From Methanolobus sp. (lineage in GTDB: Archaea > Halobacteriota > Methanosarcinia > Methanosarcinales > Methanosarcinaceae): DNA of 35,035 nucleotides. The notes below the pieces were generated by a model. That model ran no database searches. It saw only the letters and a list, made by a program, of their open reading frames with translations, and was not told the origin of the DNA. A program made the position numbers and the translations under genes. Shown here in pieces: positions 17,352-27,536 of the stretch (the first letter of the stretch is position 1; every line of letters begins with the position of its first letter). The stretch spans positions 1 through 35,035 of the forward strand of contig JARVGJ010000024.1 in NCBI GenBank assembly GCA_029762595.1, given 5' to 3'.

Positions 17352-17390
17352 AATATATTTTATCTTAATACATTAGGAACAATTTATACA
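17352..17390 (+). promoter_or_regulatory. Promoter of the ferredoxin-geranylgeranyl reductase operon
   Basis: Two TATA-like stretches lie upstream of the ferredoxin: ATATATTTTATC (about 17353-17364) and TTTATACA (about 17383-17390). The first would start transcription near 17380 and leave room for the AGGTGAT ribosome binding site (17397-17403); the second would give a very short leader. Confidence 0.45.
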
Positions 17391-17401
17391 ATTAATAGGT
17401 G

Positions 17402-17581
17402 ATGATGGTGACCGTCGTAGTAAATAAATTCAAATGCGGATATTGTGGTGCATGTGTAAGTGTGTGTCCGACAGGAGCACTTGAATTGGTCGAAACCTGG
17501 ATAGATGTCAGTGAGATGTGCACCGCCTGTGGCATATGTGTCAGAATATGCCCTGTTGGAGCCATTGAGGTGGAAAAGTGA
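17402..17581 (+). CDS. 2[4Fe-4S] ferredoxin, partner of geranylgeranyl reductase
   Basis: 59 residues with two complete cluster motifs, [12 protein letters not shown] and [12 protein letters not shown]. Start choice is uncertain among GTG 17399, ATG 17402, ATG 17405 and GTG 17408; AGGTGAT lies just upstream. The stop overlaps the start of the next gene (GTGA), so the two are coupled. As I recall, in Methanosarcina acetivorans a ferredoxin (MA1485) beside the geranylgeranyl reductase gene (MA1484) was shown to be needed for full lipid saturation; the same arrangement here suggests the same role. Confidence 0.92.
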   Translation: MMVTVVVNKFKCGYCGACVSVCPTGALELVETWIDVSEMCTACGICVRICPVGAIEVEK

Positions 17582-18792
17582 AGAGCGAATATGATGTAGT
17601 GGTCATTGGTGCAGGTCCTGCAGGTTCCATTGCAGCAAAAACCGCAGCCAAAAAAGGTCTAGATGTACTTCTGATAGAAAAGAGGCAGGAAATTGGTGAC
17701 CCGGTCAGGTGTGCAGAAGGAGTCAGCAAAATATGGTTAAGAAAACATATCGAACCTGACCATCGCTGGATATGTGCAGATCTGAAAGGATCACGCATAT
17801 TCTCTCCGGATGGCACCATGATAGAAATGGCTGAGGAGATTGCAGGCGGGGAAGTAGGATATGTCCTTGAACGCAAGATCTTTGACAGGGCATTGGCCTA
17901 TGAAAGTGCAAAAGCTGGCGTAGAAGTGATGGTTAAAACACGTGCATTAGACCTTATAATAGAAAATGGTTTCATAAAAGGTGTTAAGGTGATGCATCTT
18001 GGAGAAACATATGATATCAGCTCAAAGATAGTTATAGCAGCTGACGGCGTGGAATCAAAAGTTGGCAGATGGGCAGGCATTGACACATCCATCAAACCTT
18101 CAGATATTGAGACCTGTGCTCAGTACCTGATGAGTGGTACAGGTATCGACCAGAACTATTGTTATTTCCATATTGGAAACGAAATCGCTCCCGGAGGCTA
18201 TGTATGGATTTTCCCAAAGGGTGGGGACCTTGCAAATGTAGGCATTGGCATCCTTGGAAGTAAGTCCGGGGAAAAACATGCTGTTGATTACCTCAATGAG
18301 TTCATAGAGAAGAACTATCCAAATGCCAGAACACTTGAGATGGATGTAGGAGGTGTACCGGTCTGCGGGTCTATTGACAAGACCATCACAAACGGACTCA
18401 TGCTTGTAGGCGATGCTGCCAGGCAATCCGACCCCATAACAGGAGGAGGCATAATCAATGCAATGGAAGCAGGTAAGATTGCCGGAGAGGTTGCATATAA
18501 TGCCATATCCAAAGGCGATGTGTCAATCAACGCATTAAAGGAGTACGAAGACAGATGGAGAGCGAAGATAGGCCACGAAATAGATAACAGCCTGATGGTC
18601 AAAGACATATTTATCAAATTCACCGATCCGGAAATAAATTCACTGGCCCACTCACTTGAGAAAGTTAATTTTTCAAGTATGAGTCTCCTTGATCTGCTAT
18701 ACGCACTTTTCAAGGCAAATAAGAAACTATTGTGGGACCTTAGAGTGCTTTTCAAGAATGTAATCAAATACGATATGGACTTTGAGCGCTGA
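17578..18792 (+). CDS. Geranylgeranyl reductase (digeranylgeranylglycerophospholipid reductase family)
   Basis: 404-residue FAD enzyme that saturates the isoprenoid chains of archaeal membrane lipids. The Rossmann motif [17 protein letters not shown], the family motif [11 protein letters not shown], the substrate-cavity motif YVWIFPKG and the C-terminal [20 protein letters not shown] are all present. It starts at GTG 17578 overlapping the ferredoxin stop; length is normal. The last 80 residues are probably helical. The stop codon adjoins a strong hairpin. Confidence 0.93.
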   Translation: MKSEYDVVVIGAGPAGSIAAKTAAKKGLDVLLIEKRQEIGDPVRCAEGVSKIWLRKHIEPDHRWICADLKGSRIFSPDGTMIEMAEEIAGGEVGYVLERKIFDRALAYESAKAGVEVMVKTRALDLIIENGFIKGVKVMHLGETYDISSKIVIAADGVESKVGRWAGIDTSIKPSDIETCAQYLMSGTGIDQNYCYFHIGNEIAPGGYVWIFPKGGDLANVGIGILGSKSGEKHAVDYLNEFIEKNYPNARTLEMDVGGVPVCGSIDKTITNGLMLVGDAARQSDPITGGGIINAMEAGKIAGEVAYNAISKGDVSINALKEYEDRWRAKIGHEIDNSLMVKDIFIKFTDPEINSLAHSLEKVNFSSMSLLDLLYALFKANKKLLWDLRVLFKNVIKYDMDFER

Positions 18793-18811
18793 CCGGTGCA
18801 CATGCACCGGT
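18792..18811 (+). terminator. Terminator after geranylgeranyl reductase
   Basis: ACCGGTGCA (18792-18800) and TGCACCGGT (18803-18811) make a perfect stem beginning at the last base of the stop codon, followed by moderately T-rich sequence (ATTCATTCTATTTTA). Confidence 0.6.
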
Positions 18812-18913
18812 ATTCATTCTATTTTAAAGTATGAAAACTGTAAGATCCAATAAGTGGTTTGCAGGTTCATTGTACAAGGCTGTCACAAAGAGATAGCTGT
18901 GATTAACCATTTA

Positions 18914-20347
18914 TCAACGTTTCCAGAACTCCGGGGTCAGCAGCACTATAACTGTGAAGACCTCAAGCCTGCCAATCCACATATTCGATATGAGCAAGAG
19001 CTTTGCGGCCAATGGCATAACATCAAAGCTGGCCATCGGGCCCACAAGACCAAAACCCGGTCCGATATTTCCTAGCGTAGCTATGGAAGCCGTTATAGAA
19101 GTAATAAGATCGATCCCCATAAGAGACAGAATAATTGTGGACAGGGCAAATATCATAAAATAGATCACAACAAAGGAAACTATTGACTGCATCACATCTT
19201 CAGGTACCGTTCTTTGGTTGAACTTGATGGGTTTCACAGCCCGGGGATGTATCGATTTGAACAATGCACGTTTTGCATATTTGAGGAGTAAAAGGATCCT
19301 TACTACTTTGATACCTCCGGATGTGGAACCTGCACATCCCCCTATGAACATAACCACTAGCAGCACCATTTTTGCAGAGTCAGCCCACAGGTTAAAATCC
19401 ACGCTTGCAAAGCCAGTGGTTGTAGTAATAGAAACCACCTGGAAAACTGAATACCTAAAAGCGTTTGGGGCAGTTTCGCCCATGTATTTCCAGAGATCGA
19501 ATGCAAGGATCGATGTTGCGAAGACCAAAATAAAAACATAGAATCTGAATTCATCATCTTTCACCAAACTACAACGATTGGTATAAAGGGTTCTGTAATG
19601 AAGTGCAAAGTTAGCCCCGGCAATGAACATGAAAAAGGTAATTATCCCTTCGATAAGCGGACTTCCAAAAACAGCAATACCTTCAGAGTAAGGTGAAAAA
19701 CCACCACATGCCATTGTTGTGAAGGTGTGAGTGACAGCATCATATAAGGACAGACCCACAATCACCAGAACTATTACCTCTATAAGAGATATGAAAACAT
19801 ACACCATCCATAGTATCTTTGCAGTTTCCCTGATCCGCGGTTTGATCTTGTCCTCAGTTGGACCCGGAGCTTCCGCCCTGAACAGCTGCCTTCCGGCAAC
19901 GCCAAGTTTTGGAAGGATTGCAATGAAAAGCATGATGATACCCATCCCACCGAGCCATTGTGTCATACTGCGCCAGAAGAGAATACTTTTGGAATGATCT
20001 TCTATATCCACAAGGACTGTAGCACCGGTTGTTGTAAAACCAGACATGGATTCAAAAAAAGAATTTATTGGACTTATTCCGTCAAGCATGAAAGGAATAG
20101 AACCAAAAAATGCAGCTGCAAGCCAGCCAAACGCAACAATGGCAAAACCTTCCCTGACATTCCATTCGTCCGTTGACCTATAAAAATGTGAAAGAAGGAT
20201 GCCCGTAGTACCGGTAATAATAACAGGTACTAAAAAAGGGGATAATGGATCACCATAATAAAGTGCTACCAACAATGGCACTACCATAATAGCACCTAAA
20301 AACCTCAGAAGTCCTCCAAGGACGTTAAAGATGACCCCTTTATTCAA
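18914..20347 (-). CDS. trkH: TrkH-type potassium uptake channel subunit
   Basis: 477-residue membrane protein of the Trk/Ktr/HKT superfamily, with about eight or more helices in four M1-P-M2 units. The four selectivity-loop segments are visible: SGFTTTGATV, MACGGFSPY, TTTTGFASVD and LGNIGPGFG, and the loop GGCAGSTSGGIKVVR that forms the intramembrane gate. With TrkA it imports K+. Translation probably starts at TTG 20347, with AGGGG eight bases upstream; the next ATG would remove the first 20 residues. It lies 18 bases after trkA. Confidence 0.95.
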   Translation of the reverse strand: MNKGVIFNVLGGLLRFLGAIMVVPLLVALYYGDPLSPFLVPVIITGTTGILLSHFYRSTDEWNVREGFAIVAFGWLAAAFFGSIPFMLDGISPINSFFESMSGFTTTGATVLVDIEDHSKSILFWRSMTQWLGGMGIIMLFIAILPKLGVAGRQLFRAEAPGPTEDKIKPRIRETAKILWMVYVFISLIEVIVLVIVGLSLYDAVTHTFTTMACGGFSPYSEGIAVFGSPLIEGIITFFMFIAGANFALHYRTLYTNRCSLVKDDEFRFYVFILVFATSILAFDLWKYMGETAPNAFRYSVFQVVSITTTTGFASVDFNLWADSAKMVLLVVMFIGGCAGSTSGGIKVVRILLLLKYAKRALFKSIHPRAVKPIKFNQRTVPEDVMQSIVSFVVIYFMIFALSTIILSLMGIDLITSITASIATLGNIGPGFGLVGPMASFDVMPLAAKLLLISNMWIGRLEVFTVIVLLTPEFWKR

Positions 20348-20365
20348 ATTCAGGACCCCTGTCGA

Positions 20366-21700
20366 TTATTTGAAGAATTTTTCTACATCTTCGATTGCGG
20401 ATTGCATTACAAAAACAACAACCCTGTCACCATCTTCGATGACATATTCCCCACGAGGGACAACAGTATTACCTTTATGGACCACCATACTGACAATTGA
20501 ACCGGGAGGGAACTTTAAATTTTTCAAAGGTTTCCCAACGATCTTTGATTTTTTAGAGGCTATATACTCGATAATCTCAGCCTTTTCACCTTCCAAGGTC
20601 GTGACAGATTCTATACCCTGGCCTAAGGTCATTTTCAGGACCTCATTTACTGTTGCCTGTCTTGGACTTACGGCACTGTCCACACCCACCATCTCAAAGA
20701 GTGAAACATAATCTGACCGGTCCGATCTTGCAATTACCTTTTTCACCCCAAGCTGTTTGGCAAGCAGTGAACACAAAAGGTTCTTTTCATCACTATTTGT
20801 CACTGATATGACGACGTCCATTTCAGAAACCCCCTCTTCCTTTAAGAGATTGATATCCGTCCCATCGCCATTCAGGACAAGGACACCTGGAAGGTCTTCA
20901 GCTATAAGCGCGGACCTCTCCTTATCAGATTCTATTACCTTCAGGTCAAACTCGCTCTTTGCAACAAGCTTTGCCAGGTAGAAACCAACAACTCCACCAC
21001 CAATTATCATAACTTTGCTTCTTTTTCCGGTTTTTTTACCGAACAGGTCACGCACCTCTTTCATGGCAGAAGATTTTCCTATGACCACTATATGGTCGTT
21101 ACCTTTGATAGTATCCCCTCCATGAGGAATTATGACATCCGAATCCCTGAAGATAGCACTTACGATACAACAGTTCGCAAGATGGAGCTCATGCATCTGT
21201 TTATTTACAAGGGAGTGATCATCAGGAACTACGAATTCCATCATCTCGACCTTACCATCTGCAAAATATTCAGCATCTATGGCAGAAGGGATTGCAAGTA
21301 TCTGAGCCACCTCAGAGGCAAGTGACAGCTCTGGACACACCATTATATCTATACCTATCTGGGGACGTTTTGCAACAGGTTTATCGATATAATCAGGATT
21401 GCTTACCCTGGCTACAGTTTTAAATTTATCCTTGTCTTTGACTATAAGCTTTGAAGCCATACAGGCAACTATATTTACCTCGTCAGAGCCTGTCAGCGCC
21501 ACCAGAAGACCGGCACCATCAAGAACATCCTGGAGGATAGATGCATTTGCCCCGTTCCCGTGTATTACATGAACATCCAGCTCATCCACACGTTCACACG
21601 CTTCTTCATTCCGATCAATTACAACCACGTCATTACTCTGGTAAAGAGCTTTAGCAATATGATAACCAACCTCACCAGCACCGATTATTACAATCTTCAT
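20366..21700 (-). CDS. trkA: TrkA, NAD-binding regulatory subunit of K+ uptake
   Basis: 444-residue cytoplasmic protein with a duplicated RCK arrangement: two Rossmann folds (GAGEVGYHIAKAL near residue 7 and IGGGVVGFYLAKLV near 232), each followed by a TrkA-C domain. It gates TrkH in response to NAD(H) or ATP/ADP. First gene of the trkA-trkH operon; a TATA-like TTTTATAA (21748 to 21741, minus strand) with AAGGT before the ATG fits a leader of about 18 bases. Confidence 0.95.
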   Translation of the reverse strand: MKIVIIGAGEVGYHIAKALYQSNDVVVIDRNEEACERVDELDVHVIHGNGANASILQDVLDGAGLLVALTGSDEVNIVACMASKLIVKDKDKFKTVARVSNPDYIDKPVAKRPQIGIDIMVCPELSLASEVAQILAIPSAIDAEYFADGKVEMMEFVVPDDHSLVNKQMHELHLANCCIVSAIFRDSDVIIPHGGDTIKGNDHIVVIGKSSAMKEVRDLFGKKTGKRSKVMIIGGGVVGFYLAKLVAKSEFDLKVIESDKERSALIAEDLPGVLVLNGDGTDINLLKEEGVSEMDVVISVTNSDEKNLLCSLLAKQLGVKKVIARSDRSDYVSLFEMVGVDSAVSPRQATVNEVLKMTLGQGIESVTTLEGEKAEIIEYIASKKSKIVGKPLKNLKFPPGSIVSMVVHKGNTVVPRGEYVIEDGDRVVVFVMQSAIEDVEKFFK

Positions 21701-21740
21701 GATAATACCTTCAAATGGCCATATATGGGAAATAAACAGA

Positions 21741-21748
21741 TTATAAAA
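21741..21748 (-). promoter_or_regulatory. Promoter of trkA-trkH (TATA box)
   Basis: TTTTATAA on the minus strand lies about 45 bases from the trkA ATG; transcription would start near 21718. Between them is the palindromic CCATATATGG (21719-21728), a possible operator. Confidence 0.45.
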
Positions 21749-21828
21749 ACAAAACGCGTAAATGTTCCTATTGGTTTTTAAACCTTATCATCATTTAATT
21801 GGAGAAACAGCTAAACAGGTATCTGAGA

Positions 21829-21881
21829 AAAAAGAAATAGGAGAATAAAATGAAAAAAGAAATGGATGCTATTTAAAAAAA
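21829..21881 (-). terminator. Poly-T terminator region after dnaJ
   Basis: Read on the minus strand, a run of seven T (21881 to 21875) begins two bases after the dnaJ stop, with further T-tracts near 21858 and 21834. Archaeal RNA polymerase terminates at such tracts without a hairpin. Confidence 0.5.
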
Positions 21882-21883
21882 GA

Positions 21884-23062
21884 CTATATTCCGGTTTCAA
21901 AAGCACCCTTCATTTTCTCGAAGATACCTTTGCCACCTTTTGGACCTTTTGAATCAGGTCCGCCTTCAAGTTCTTGGAGTTTCTTGAAAAGTTCCTTCTG
22001 ATCATCCGTAAGTTTAACAGGAGTCTTCAAAATGATCTTGACAAGCTGGTCTCCATTTGAATTGCCATGGAGATGAGGCATACCTTTACCCTTCAGACGT
22101 AGTATGGAATGTGTCTGGGTGCCGGATTTAATGTTCATTTTCACTTTACCATGAAGTGTAGGCACCATCACGTCCCCACCAAGTGCAGCCATTGTGAAAG
22201 AAATTGGCTGCTCATAGATAATATCATCACCTACGCGCTGGAATTTGTCGTGGGGCTCCACATGCATTACCACATAAAGATCACCAGAAGGTGCCCCCGG
22301 ACTTCCTTCTTCCCCCTCGCCCCTTACCTTCAGGCGAAGGCCGTTATCAGTTCCTTTGGGAACTTTTACAGATATCTTGCGTACCTTCTTGATCTTGCCA
22401 GTACCCTTACAGGCAGGACAGGGATCATCGATAGTCTCACCCTGGCCGTGGCATGCCGGACATGTGCTGGTGGACATGAATGTTCCAAAAGGAGTCTTCC
22501 TGGCCTGTGTCATCTGTCCTGAGCCCTGGCATGTGGAACACCTGTGGGGGCTTGTACCTGCCTTTGCACCGGTTCCCCCACATGTATCACAATTCTCGGC
22601 CCGTGGGACATTGATAGTGGTATCCACACCTGTTGCTGCCTGCTCAAGCGTAATGCTCAGATCATAGCGAAGATCCGAACCTCGTGTCGGACCGCGGCGC
22701 CTCTGGCCGCCACCAAAGCCACCGAAACCTCCAAAGCCACCGAATCCGCCTCCGAATATACTTCCAAGTATGTCGCCAAGGTCTTCAAAGCCTCCAAAAT
22801 CCGCGCCTCTGAAGATATCTTCCTGGCTGTAGCGGCCATCGATACCCGCATGACCGAACCTGTCATATTGTTCCCTTTTCTCAGGATCGGAAAGTACAGC
22901 ATACGCTTCGGATATTTCCTTGAATTTATCCTCTGCATCAGCTTCCTTGTTCTTGTCCGGGTGATATTGTAGTGCCAGCTTTCTGTAAGCTTTCTTTATC
23001 TCAGACTCTGTGGCATCCTTGGATAAGCCTAGTATTTCGTAATAGTCGCGTGTTGTGGACAT
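21884..23062 (-). CDS. dnaJ: Chaperone DnaJ (Hsp40)
   Basis: 392-residue class I J-protein. J domain at 1-75 with the HPD motif in [12 protein letters not shown]; Gly/Phe-rich linker at about 90-130 (repeats of GFGG); four zinc-binding CxxCxGxG repeats ([32 protein letters not shown]); then the C-terminal substrate-binding domains. It stimulates DnaK ATPase and delivers unfolded clients. AGGAA lies upstream of the ATG. The stop is TAG, followed four codons later by another in-frame TAG. Confidence 0.97.
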   Translation of the reverse strand: MSTTRDYYEILGLSKDATESEIKKAYRKLALQYHPDKNKEADAEDKFKEISEAYAVLSDPEKREQYDRFGHAGIDGRYSQEDIFRGADFGGFEDLGDILGSIFGGGFGGFGGFGGFGGGQRRRGPTRGSDLRYDLSITLEQAATGVDTTINVPRAENCDTCGGTGAKAGTSPHRCSTCQGSGQMTQARKTPFGTFMSTSTCPACHGQGETIDDPCPACKGTGKIKKVRKISVKVPKGTDNGLRLKVRGEGEEGSPGAPSGDLYVVMHVEPHDKFQRVGDDIIYEQPISFTMAALGGDVMVPTLHGKVKMNIKSGTQTHSILRLKGKGMPHLHGNSNGDQLVKIILKTPVKLTDDQKELFKKLQELEGGPDSKGPKGGKGIFEKMKGAFETGI

Positions 23063-23112
23063 GGATTATTCCTGTGTATATTAGATTTAAATTATAAGCC
23101 AAGATCAAGGTA

Positions 23113-23143
23113 GTAAGATACCTTAAAGATTAAAGTATCTTAC
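23113..23143 (-). other. Perfect hairpin between dnaK and dnaJ
   Basis: GTAAGATAC (23113-23121) and GTATCTTAC (23135-23143) form a 9-bp perfect inverted repeat with a 13-base loop, 21 bases after the dnaK stop. It is not followed by a T-tract on the minus strand, so it may be a weak terminator, an mRNA-processing or stability element, or an operator ahead of a dnaJ promoter (TATA-like sequence near 23085-23098). Confidence 0.5.
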
Positions 23144-23164
23144 CTACGACCTATATCCATGTTT

Positions 23165-25030
23165 TTACTTGTTGTTGTTGTTGTTTTCATCAACAACTTC
23201 ATAATCCGCATCTACGATAGTTTCGTCATCGGAGCCTGCCGCAGAATCTTCATCACTGGCAGTGGATGCAGCAGATGCAGCTTCTTCCTGTGCCTTCTGG
23301 TACATTGCAGCAGATACATCATAGATAGCAGTCTGGAGAGCTTCGGTCTTTGCTTTTATATCCTCTATATCGCTGCTCTCAAGTGCAGTCTTCAGATCAG
23401 CCAGCGCACCTTCAACCTTGGACTTCTGCTCAGGTGTTGCGATATCTTCCGCTTCCTTGAGAGTCTTTTCAGCAGCATTGACCAGAGATTCGGCTGTATT
23501 CTTTACCTCGACCTCTTCCTTGCGTTTCTTGTCCTCTTCGGCGTGTAGCTCTGCGTCCTTTACCATCTTGTCTATCTCTTCATCGGAAAGACCACCTGGT
23601 TTCTGGATGGAGATCGACTGTTCCTTACCCGTACCCTTATCCTTTGCAGTTACATGCAGGATACCATTTGCATCAATATCAAATGTCACTTCTATCTGCG
23701 GAAGTCCCCTTGGAGCTGGGGGGATACCATCAAGTGTGAACCTACCCAGGGTCTTATTGGCAGAAGCTATACCCCTCTCACCCTGTAGCACATGGATCTC
23801 CACAGATGGCTGGCTATCAGCTGCTGTTGAGAATATCTGGCTCTTCTTGGTAGGGATTGTCGTGTTCCTTTCAATAAGAGGTGTTGATACTCCACCAAGT
23901 GTCTCGATACCCAGGGTCAGTGGGGTAACATCAAGCAAGAGCACATCATGGACCTCTCCTCCAAGGACACCGGCCTGTATTGCTGCACCAACTGCTACAG
24001 CCTCGTCCGGATTGATGTTCTTGTATGGGTCCTTACCTGTTGCTTTCTTCACAAGCTCCCCAACTGCAGGCATCCTTGTAGAGCCCCCTACAAGAAGCAC
24101 CCTGTCTATGTCCTTGGATGAAAGTTTTGCATCTTTCATTGCCTGGTTAACAGAAACAAGTGTTTTGTCAAGCAGATCGGATACCATCTTCTCAAACTGG
24201 GCCTTTGTCAGGTCGATATCAATGTGTTTTGGTTGCCCGTTGGCATCAGCGGTTATGAACGGAAGATTAATGTTTGTAGAAGTCACACCTGAAAGTTCGA
24301 TCTTTGCTTTTTCAGCTGCATCCGTCAGACGCTGTAGAGCTGCCTTGTCTTTGGAAAGATCGATACCTTCGTTCTTTCTGAATTCTTCCACCAAAAAGTC
24401 AACTATCCTCTGGTCAAAGTCATCTCCGCCAAGCTTAGTATCACCACTTGTTGAAAGAACCTCGAATACGCCCCCTCCAAGCTCAAGGATGGATACATCA
24501 AAGGTACCGCCTCCCAGATCATAGATAAGGATCTTGTGTTCTTCATCATCCCTGTCAAGTCCGTATGCAAGAGATGCTGCAGTAGGTTCATTGATAATTC
24601 TCATGACCTCAAGACCCGCAATGGTACCTGCATCCTTTGTTGCCTGCCTCTGGGAGTCATTGAAGTATGCGGGCACAGTGATCACAGCCTGTGTGATGGT
24701 TTCACCCAGATAGGACTCAGCATCTTCCTTCAACTTGCGAAGGATCATTGCAGATATCTCCTGAGGAGAATATTCCTTTCCATTTAGAGTGACCTGATAA
24801 TCGGACTCCCCAATATGCCTTTTAATTGAACTTACGGTATTCTCGGCGTTGGTTATCATCTGCCTCTTTGCGACCTGACCCACCAGTTTTTCGCCCTTCT
24901 TTGAAAAGCCTACTACAGAAGGTGTTGTCCTGCCACCTTCAGCATTCGGAATAATGGTGGGTTCGCCACCTTCGATTACAGCCATACAGGAATTTGTAGT
25001 TCCCAGGTCGATTCCCAATATCTTTCCCAT
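23165..25030 (-). CDS. dnaK: Chaperone DnaK (Hsp70)
   Basis: 621-residue Hsp70. The ATPase domain begins [17 protein letters not shown], with [19 protein letters not shown] and [17 protein letters not shown] further on; the substrate-binding domain starts around residue 380 ([18 protein letters not shown]). The C-terminal lid ends in an acidic tail ([10 protein letters not shown]) and an asparagine run. This is the bacterial type, thought to have reached mesophilic archaea by transfer. AGAGG lies before the ATG; TATA-like sequences lie upstream. Confidence 0.98.
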   Translation of the reverse strand: MGKILGIDLGTTNSCMAVIEGGEPTIIPNAEGGRTTPSVVGFSKKGEKLVGQVAKRQMITNAENTVSSIKRHIGESDYQVTLNGKEYSPQEISAMILRKLKEDAESYLGETITQAVITVPAYFNDSQRQATKDAGTIAGLEVMRIINEPTAASLAYGLDRDDEEHKILIYDLGGGTFDVSILELGGGVFEVLSTSGDTKLGGDDFDQRIVDFLVEEFRKNEGIDLSKDKAALQRLTDAAEKAKIELSGVTSTNINLPFITADANGQPKHIDIDLTKAQFEKMVSDLLDKTLVSVNQAMKDAKLSSKDIDRVLLVGGSTRMPAVGELVKKATGKDPYKNINPDEAVAVGAAIQAGVLGGEVHDVLLLDVTPLTLGIETLGGVSTPLIERNTTIPTKKSQIFSTAADSQPSVEIHVLQGERGIASANKTLGRFTLDGIPPAPRGLPQIEVTFDIDANGILHVTAKDKGTGKEQSISIQKPGGLSDEEIDKMVKDAELHAEEDKKRKEEVEVKNTAESLVNAAEKTLKEAEDIATPEQKSKVEGALADLKTALESSDIEDIKAKTEALQTAIYDVSAAMYQKAQEEAASAASTASDEDSAAGSDDETIVDADYEVVDENNNNNK

Positions 25031-25093
25031 ATTATTACCTCTTTAACCAATTAATTTAAGATACTCTGACGTTTCTGATAAATTATCCTATTC

Positions 25094-25148
25094 CATAAAT
25101 TTATCTGATTGCCATAATAATTTGTGTTATATTTTGCTTTTTAAATAT
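25094..25148 (-). promoter_or_regulatory. dnaK promoter region
   Basis: Two TATA-like elements on the minus strand, ATATTTAAAAAG (25148 to 25137) and TAAATTTATG (25103 to 25094), precede dnaK, giving leaders of about 85 or 42 bases. Which is used cannot be told. No CIRCE-type inverted repeat was seen. Confidence 0.35.
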
Positions 25149-25220
25149 CTCTGACCACACATTGCCTATGGAAGGTTATCGTATGATTCGCGAATTCTTC
25201 CCGGGACAGTGCATCCTTCG

Positions 25221-25772
25221 TTAAGCATCCTTTCCATTACTTTCGTTTTTTCCTGCATCTTCCGGCTTCTTTGATACGGCCACCATTGCCGGCCTTATAA
25301 CCTTTGTATGCAGACAGTATCCGGGTTTGCAGACATCAACCACAGTGTTTTCATCATGATCCGGGTGTTCAACATGCATCATTGCCTCGTGCATGTAAGG
25401 ATCGAACTCTGCACCTACACACTCGATCTTTTGAAGACCTTCTTTTTCCAGTATGCCAGCAAACTGCTTGAAGACCATCTCAACGCCCTTGACCACAGAT
25501 GCGACATCATCCGTCTGCTTTGCAGATTCCAGAGCACGTTCAAAGTTATCATAGACCTCAAGGAGCTCTATAACTATCTGCTCTACTGCAAACTTACGAT
25601 ATTCATCTCTTTCCTTTATGCTTCTCTTTCGGAAATTATCAAATTCTGCAGTCATGCGGAGAATTTTTTCCCGAAGCTGTGCAACTTCATCTTCGCAGGG
25701 GATATTTTCCGCCTTTTCTTCTTCATCATGTTTCGAATTAATGTCTTCACTGTTCTCTGGTCCATCAGCCAT
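25221..25772 (-). CDS. grpE: GrpE, nucleotide exchange factor of DnaK
   Basis: 183 residues from ATG 25772; a TTG at 25778 is a less likely start. The acidic N-terminus leads into a long coiled coil (LREKILRMTAEFDNFRKRSI), then the beta domain with the signature DVCKPGYCLHTKVIRPAMVA. It exchanges ADP for ATP on DnaK. Two cysteines in the usual 'QxGY' segment are unusual but do not affect the identification. It is encoded upstream of dnaK with a 190-base gap, so it may be a separate transcript. Confidence 0.95.
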   Translation of the reverse strand: MADGPENSEDINSKHDEEEKAENIPCEDEVAQLREKILRMTAEFDNFRKRSIKERDEYRKFAVEQIVIELLEVYDNFERALESAKQTDDVASVVKGVEMVFKQFAGILEKEGLQKIECVGAEFDPYMHEAMMHVEHPDHDENTVVDVCKPGYCLHTKVIRPAMVAVSKKPEDAGKNESNGKDA

Positions 25773-25837
25773 TCTCAATATCTCCGCATATTCTGTGTGT
25801 AGTAATGTGCACCCGAACTAGTGATTGTTTGTAGTTC

Positions 25838-25845
25838 TATAAATA
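25838..25845 (-). promoter_or_regulatory. grpE promoter (TATA box)
   Basis: TATTTATA on the minus strand, 66 bases from the grpE ATG. Transcription would start near 25813, giving a leader of about 40 bases. Confidence 0.45.
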
Positions 25846-25890
25846 CTTTTTGTATGCTTGCTTTGTTTTGCACATCCCGAATACCAAAAA

Positions 25891-25910
25891 TGAAAAAGCT
25901 TACTGTAAGC
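25891..25910 (-). terminator. Terminator after the four-helix membrane protein
   Basis: GCTTAC (25898-25903) and GTAAGC (25905-25910) form a perfect hairpin; on the minus strand it is followed by TTTTTCATTTTT (25897 to 25886). It ends the transcript of the membrane protein gene ahead of the grpE promoter. Confidence 0.55.
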
Positions 25911-25927
25911 ATAATATAAAAAGCATT

Positions 25928-26329
25928 TCAGAAAGTGCTGCTTAGCCTGTGCTGTAAAACACGTATCAAAAGCATACTCGCGATCATACACACGGCCATA
26001 GCAGAAATAATCTGCTCCCAGCCAAGTTCGGATATACCACCCTCAATGGCATATTTTACCCCACTGAAAAAAGCCGTTGCAGAAAACGTTGCAACCAAAG
26101 CAACTATTGCCCCGCCTGCCATGGAACCCATATAATCAGCACCGCGTGATTCAAAGAAGACCGAACCTGCTATGAAAAGGATTGCAAAGATCAGAAGCAT
26201 CAAGGGCATTGGTACCGCAGTAGAGCCGGTTTTAGCAATACTCATAAGCCCAAAAGCTACACCTACCATGAAAACTGCCATTGTAGTAGAAACTGTCAGC
26301 GCCTGCACAAATGGATTTTCTGTATTCAT
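25928..26329 (-). CDS. Small four-helix membrane protein of unknown function
   Basis: 133 residues with four clear hydrophobic helices (about 10-32, 40-60, 67-92 and 105-127). No signal peptide, enzymatic motif or charged pore residue stands out; the short loop FFESRGADYMGSMAGG is the most polar part. I do not recognise the family. It sits upstream of grpE in the same direction but has its own terminator, and a TATA-like sequence (26377-26387) lies about 50 bases before the ATG, so it is probably a separate transcript. Confidence 0.75.
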   Translation of the reverse strand: MNTENPFVQALTVSTTMAVFMVGVAFGLMSIAKTGSTAVPMPLMLLIFAILFIAGSVFFESRGADYMGSMAGGAIVALVATFSATAFFSGVKYAIEGGISELGWEQIISAMAVCMIASMLLIRVLQHRLSSTF

Positions 26330-26361
26330 CGATATTCATCCCAGTCCTTATCGGCAATCAT

Positions 26362-26387
26362 AGTATATATTCATTGTTAATATATAG
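26362..26387 (-). promoter_or_regulatory. Promoter of the four-helix membrane protein
   Basis: The minus strand shows CTATATATTAA (26387 to 26377) and AATATATACT (26371 to 26362), two TATA-like boxes in inverted arrangement. The first would start transcription near 26357. The rest of the gap to 26539 shows nothing further that I can support. Confidence 0.4.
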
Positions 26388-26539
26388 TTCCAAACCCTAT
26401 ATATTCTGTGAGCCCGGAGTACATCCCATATAAGCGAAACATCGAAAACTTAACCCATATCAAGGAATAACAAAGATTATAATTTAAACAATATGTTTCC
26501 AGGAAACAAAAGAAAACACCACAAAACACACGATCGTAA

Positions 26540-27325
26540 CTAAAGCCCTGTTATGCGATATGATCTTGTAAGGTAGTGCTCGAACAATTCAAGACCCCAA
26601 TTAAGTGCATCTGCACTGCAGAATACAAGATCTTTACGATCATATTTACCACTTTTGTCAAAAAGGCATATCATAAGGAATTCCTCTGCGATGAAAAGTG
26701 ATGCTAATTTCATGTGTTCAGGGTAGACATAAAGTTTACCCTTGACACTATGAAGAAATACGTCAAGCTCTTTGCCATAGGCCACCTTGTGTTTTTCCAG
26801 AGCATTCTTAGCAAGTATAATGGAAACATCGATATCACTCTTCACAAGGTCCAGAATAAATGACGGGAAAGAAGGATGTAGAAAAGCCGTAGCCCCCATT
26901 ATGAAATTCGATTCACGTGCACGTACTATCATATCTTTGTTAAGTTCAAACATATCATTAATATCTGGTTCGACCATTTTGCAATTTCTAAGTTCCCCGA
27001 TCCTCCTGAGAAGTTGAGGCGGAATTGCATCAAGTTCATGTTCGGTCCAGTAATCATAGTTTTCCTCAAGAACTATTAAAGTACTTATAAGAGGCACCAT
27101 ATCCTCCACAACGATACTACCTATTTCCGAAAGCCTGCATACATCCTTTTCTTTTACCACAAGGCCGTTTTCCGACAGGATCTTTATCTGTGGCAGCAGA
27201 GCATGTCGAGTGACGTCAAGAACCTCAAGTACTTCAATCATGGTCTTTGGACCATTTCTGAGAAGTAGCATCAAGTTCTTCCTTTTTTCTGACATGAATA
27301 TTGTGTCGATCATTGAACGTCTCAT
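26540..27325 (-). CDS. Winged-helix transcriptional regulator with FilR1 (former DUF1724) domain
   Basis: 261 residues. An ArsR/MarR-like winged helix occupies about residues 5-75 (KRKNLMLLLRNGPKTMIEVL, VTRHALLPQIKILSENGLV). A C-terminal domain of about 135 residues matches the FilR1/DUF1724 family found in many methanogen regulators, including those controlling methyltransferase genes in Methanosarcina. The target and signal are unknown. The ATG at 27325 has GGGGGAG eight bases upstream; TATA-like sequences lie 100-120 bases upstream. Confidence 0.88.
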   Translation of the reverse strand: MRRSMIDTIFMSEKRKNLMLLLRNGPKTMIEVLEVLDVTRHALLPQIKILSENGLVVKEKDVCRLSEIGSIVVEDMVPLISTLIVLEENYDYWTEHELDAIPPQLLRRIGELRNCKMVEPDINDMFELNKDMIVRARESNFIMGATAFLHPSFPSFILDLVKSDIDVSIILAKNALEKHKVAYGKELDVFLHSVKGKLYVYPEHMKLASLFIAEEFLMICLFDKSGKYDRKDLVFCSADALNWGLELFEHYLTRSYRITGL

Positions 27326-27536
27326 ATAATAACTCCCCCACCACCCGAGTTCTTAATTACTTAAGAGAACCTGTTCCAGAATATTGGAAATATGCTGCTG
27401 GCCTGCACGCATTCATTCCTTAATTGTAATATATGAACCCAGCAAGTATAAATGTTTTCCATCTGTTTGTATAATCCACATCCAGATTTTCAATATCAAG
27501 GAGAATATGTTAAAGATAATCACACACATCCTTTGA

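Noticed and set aside
23418-24524. 368-codon plus-strand open frame opposite dnaK
   Set aside because: Long antisense frames opposite dnaK are a known artefact of its codon usage; the protein is serine-rich and has no recognisable domain.
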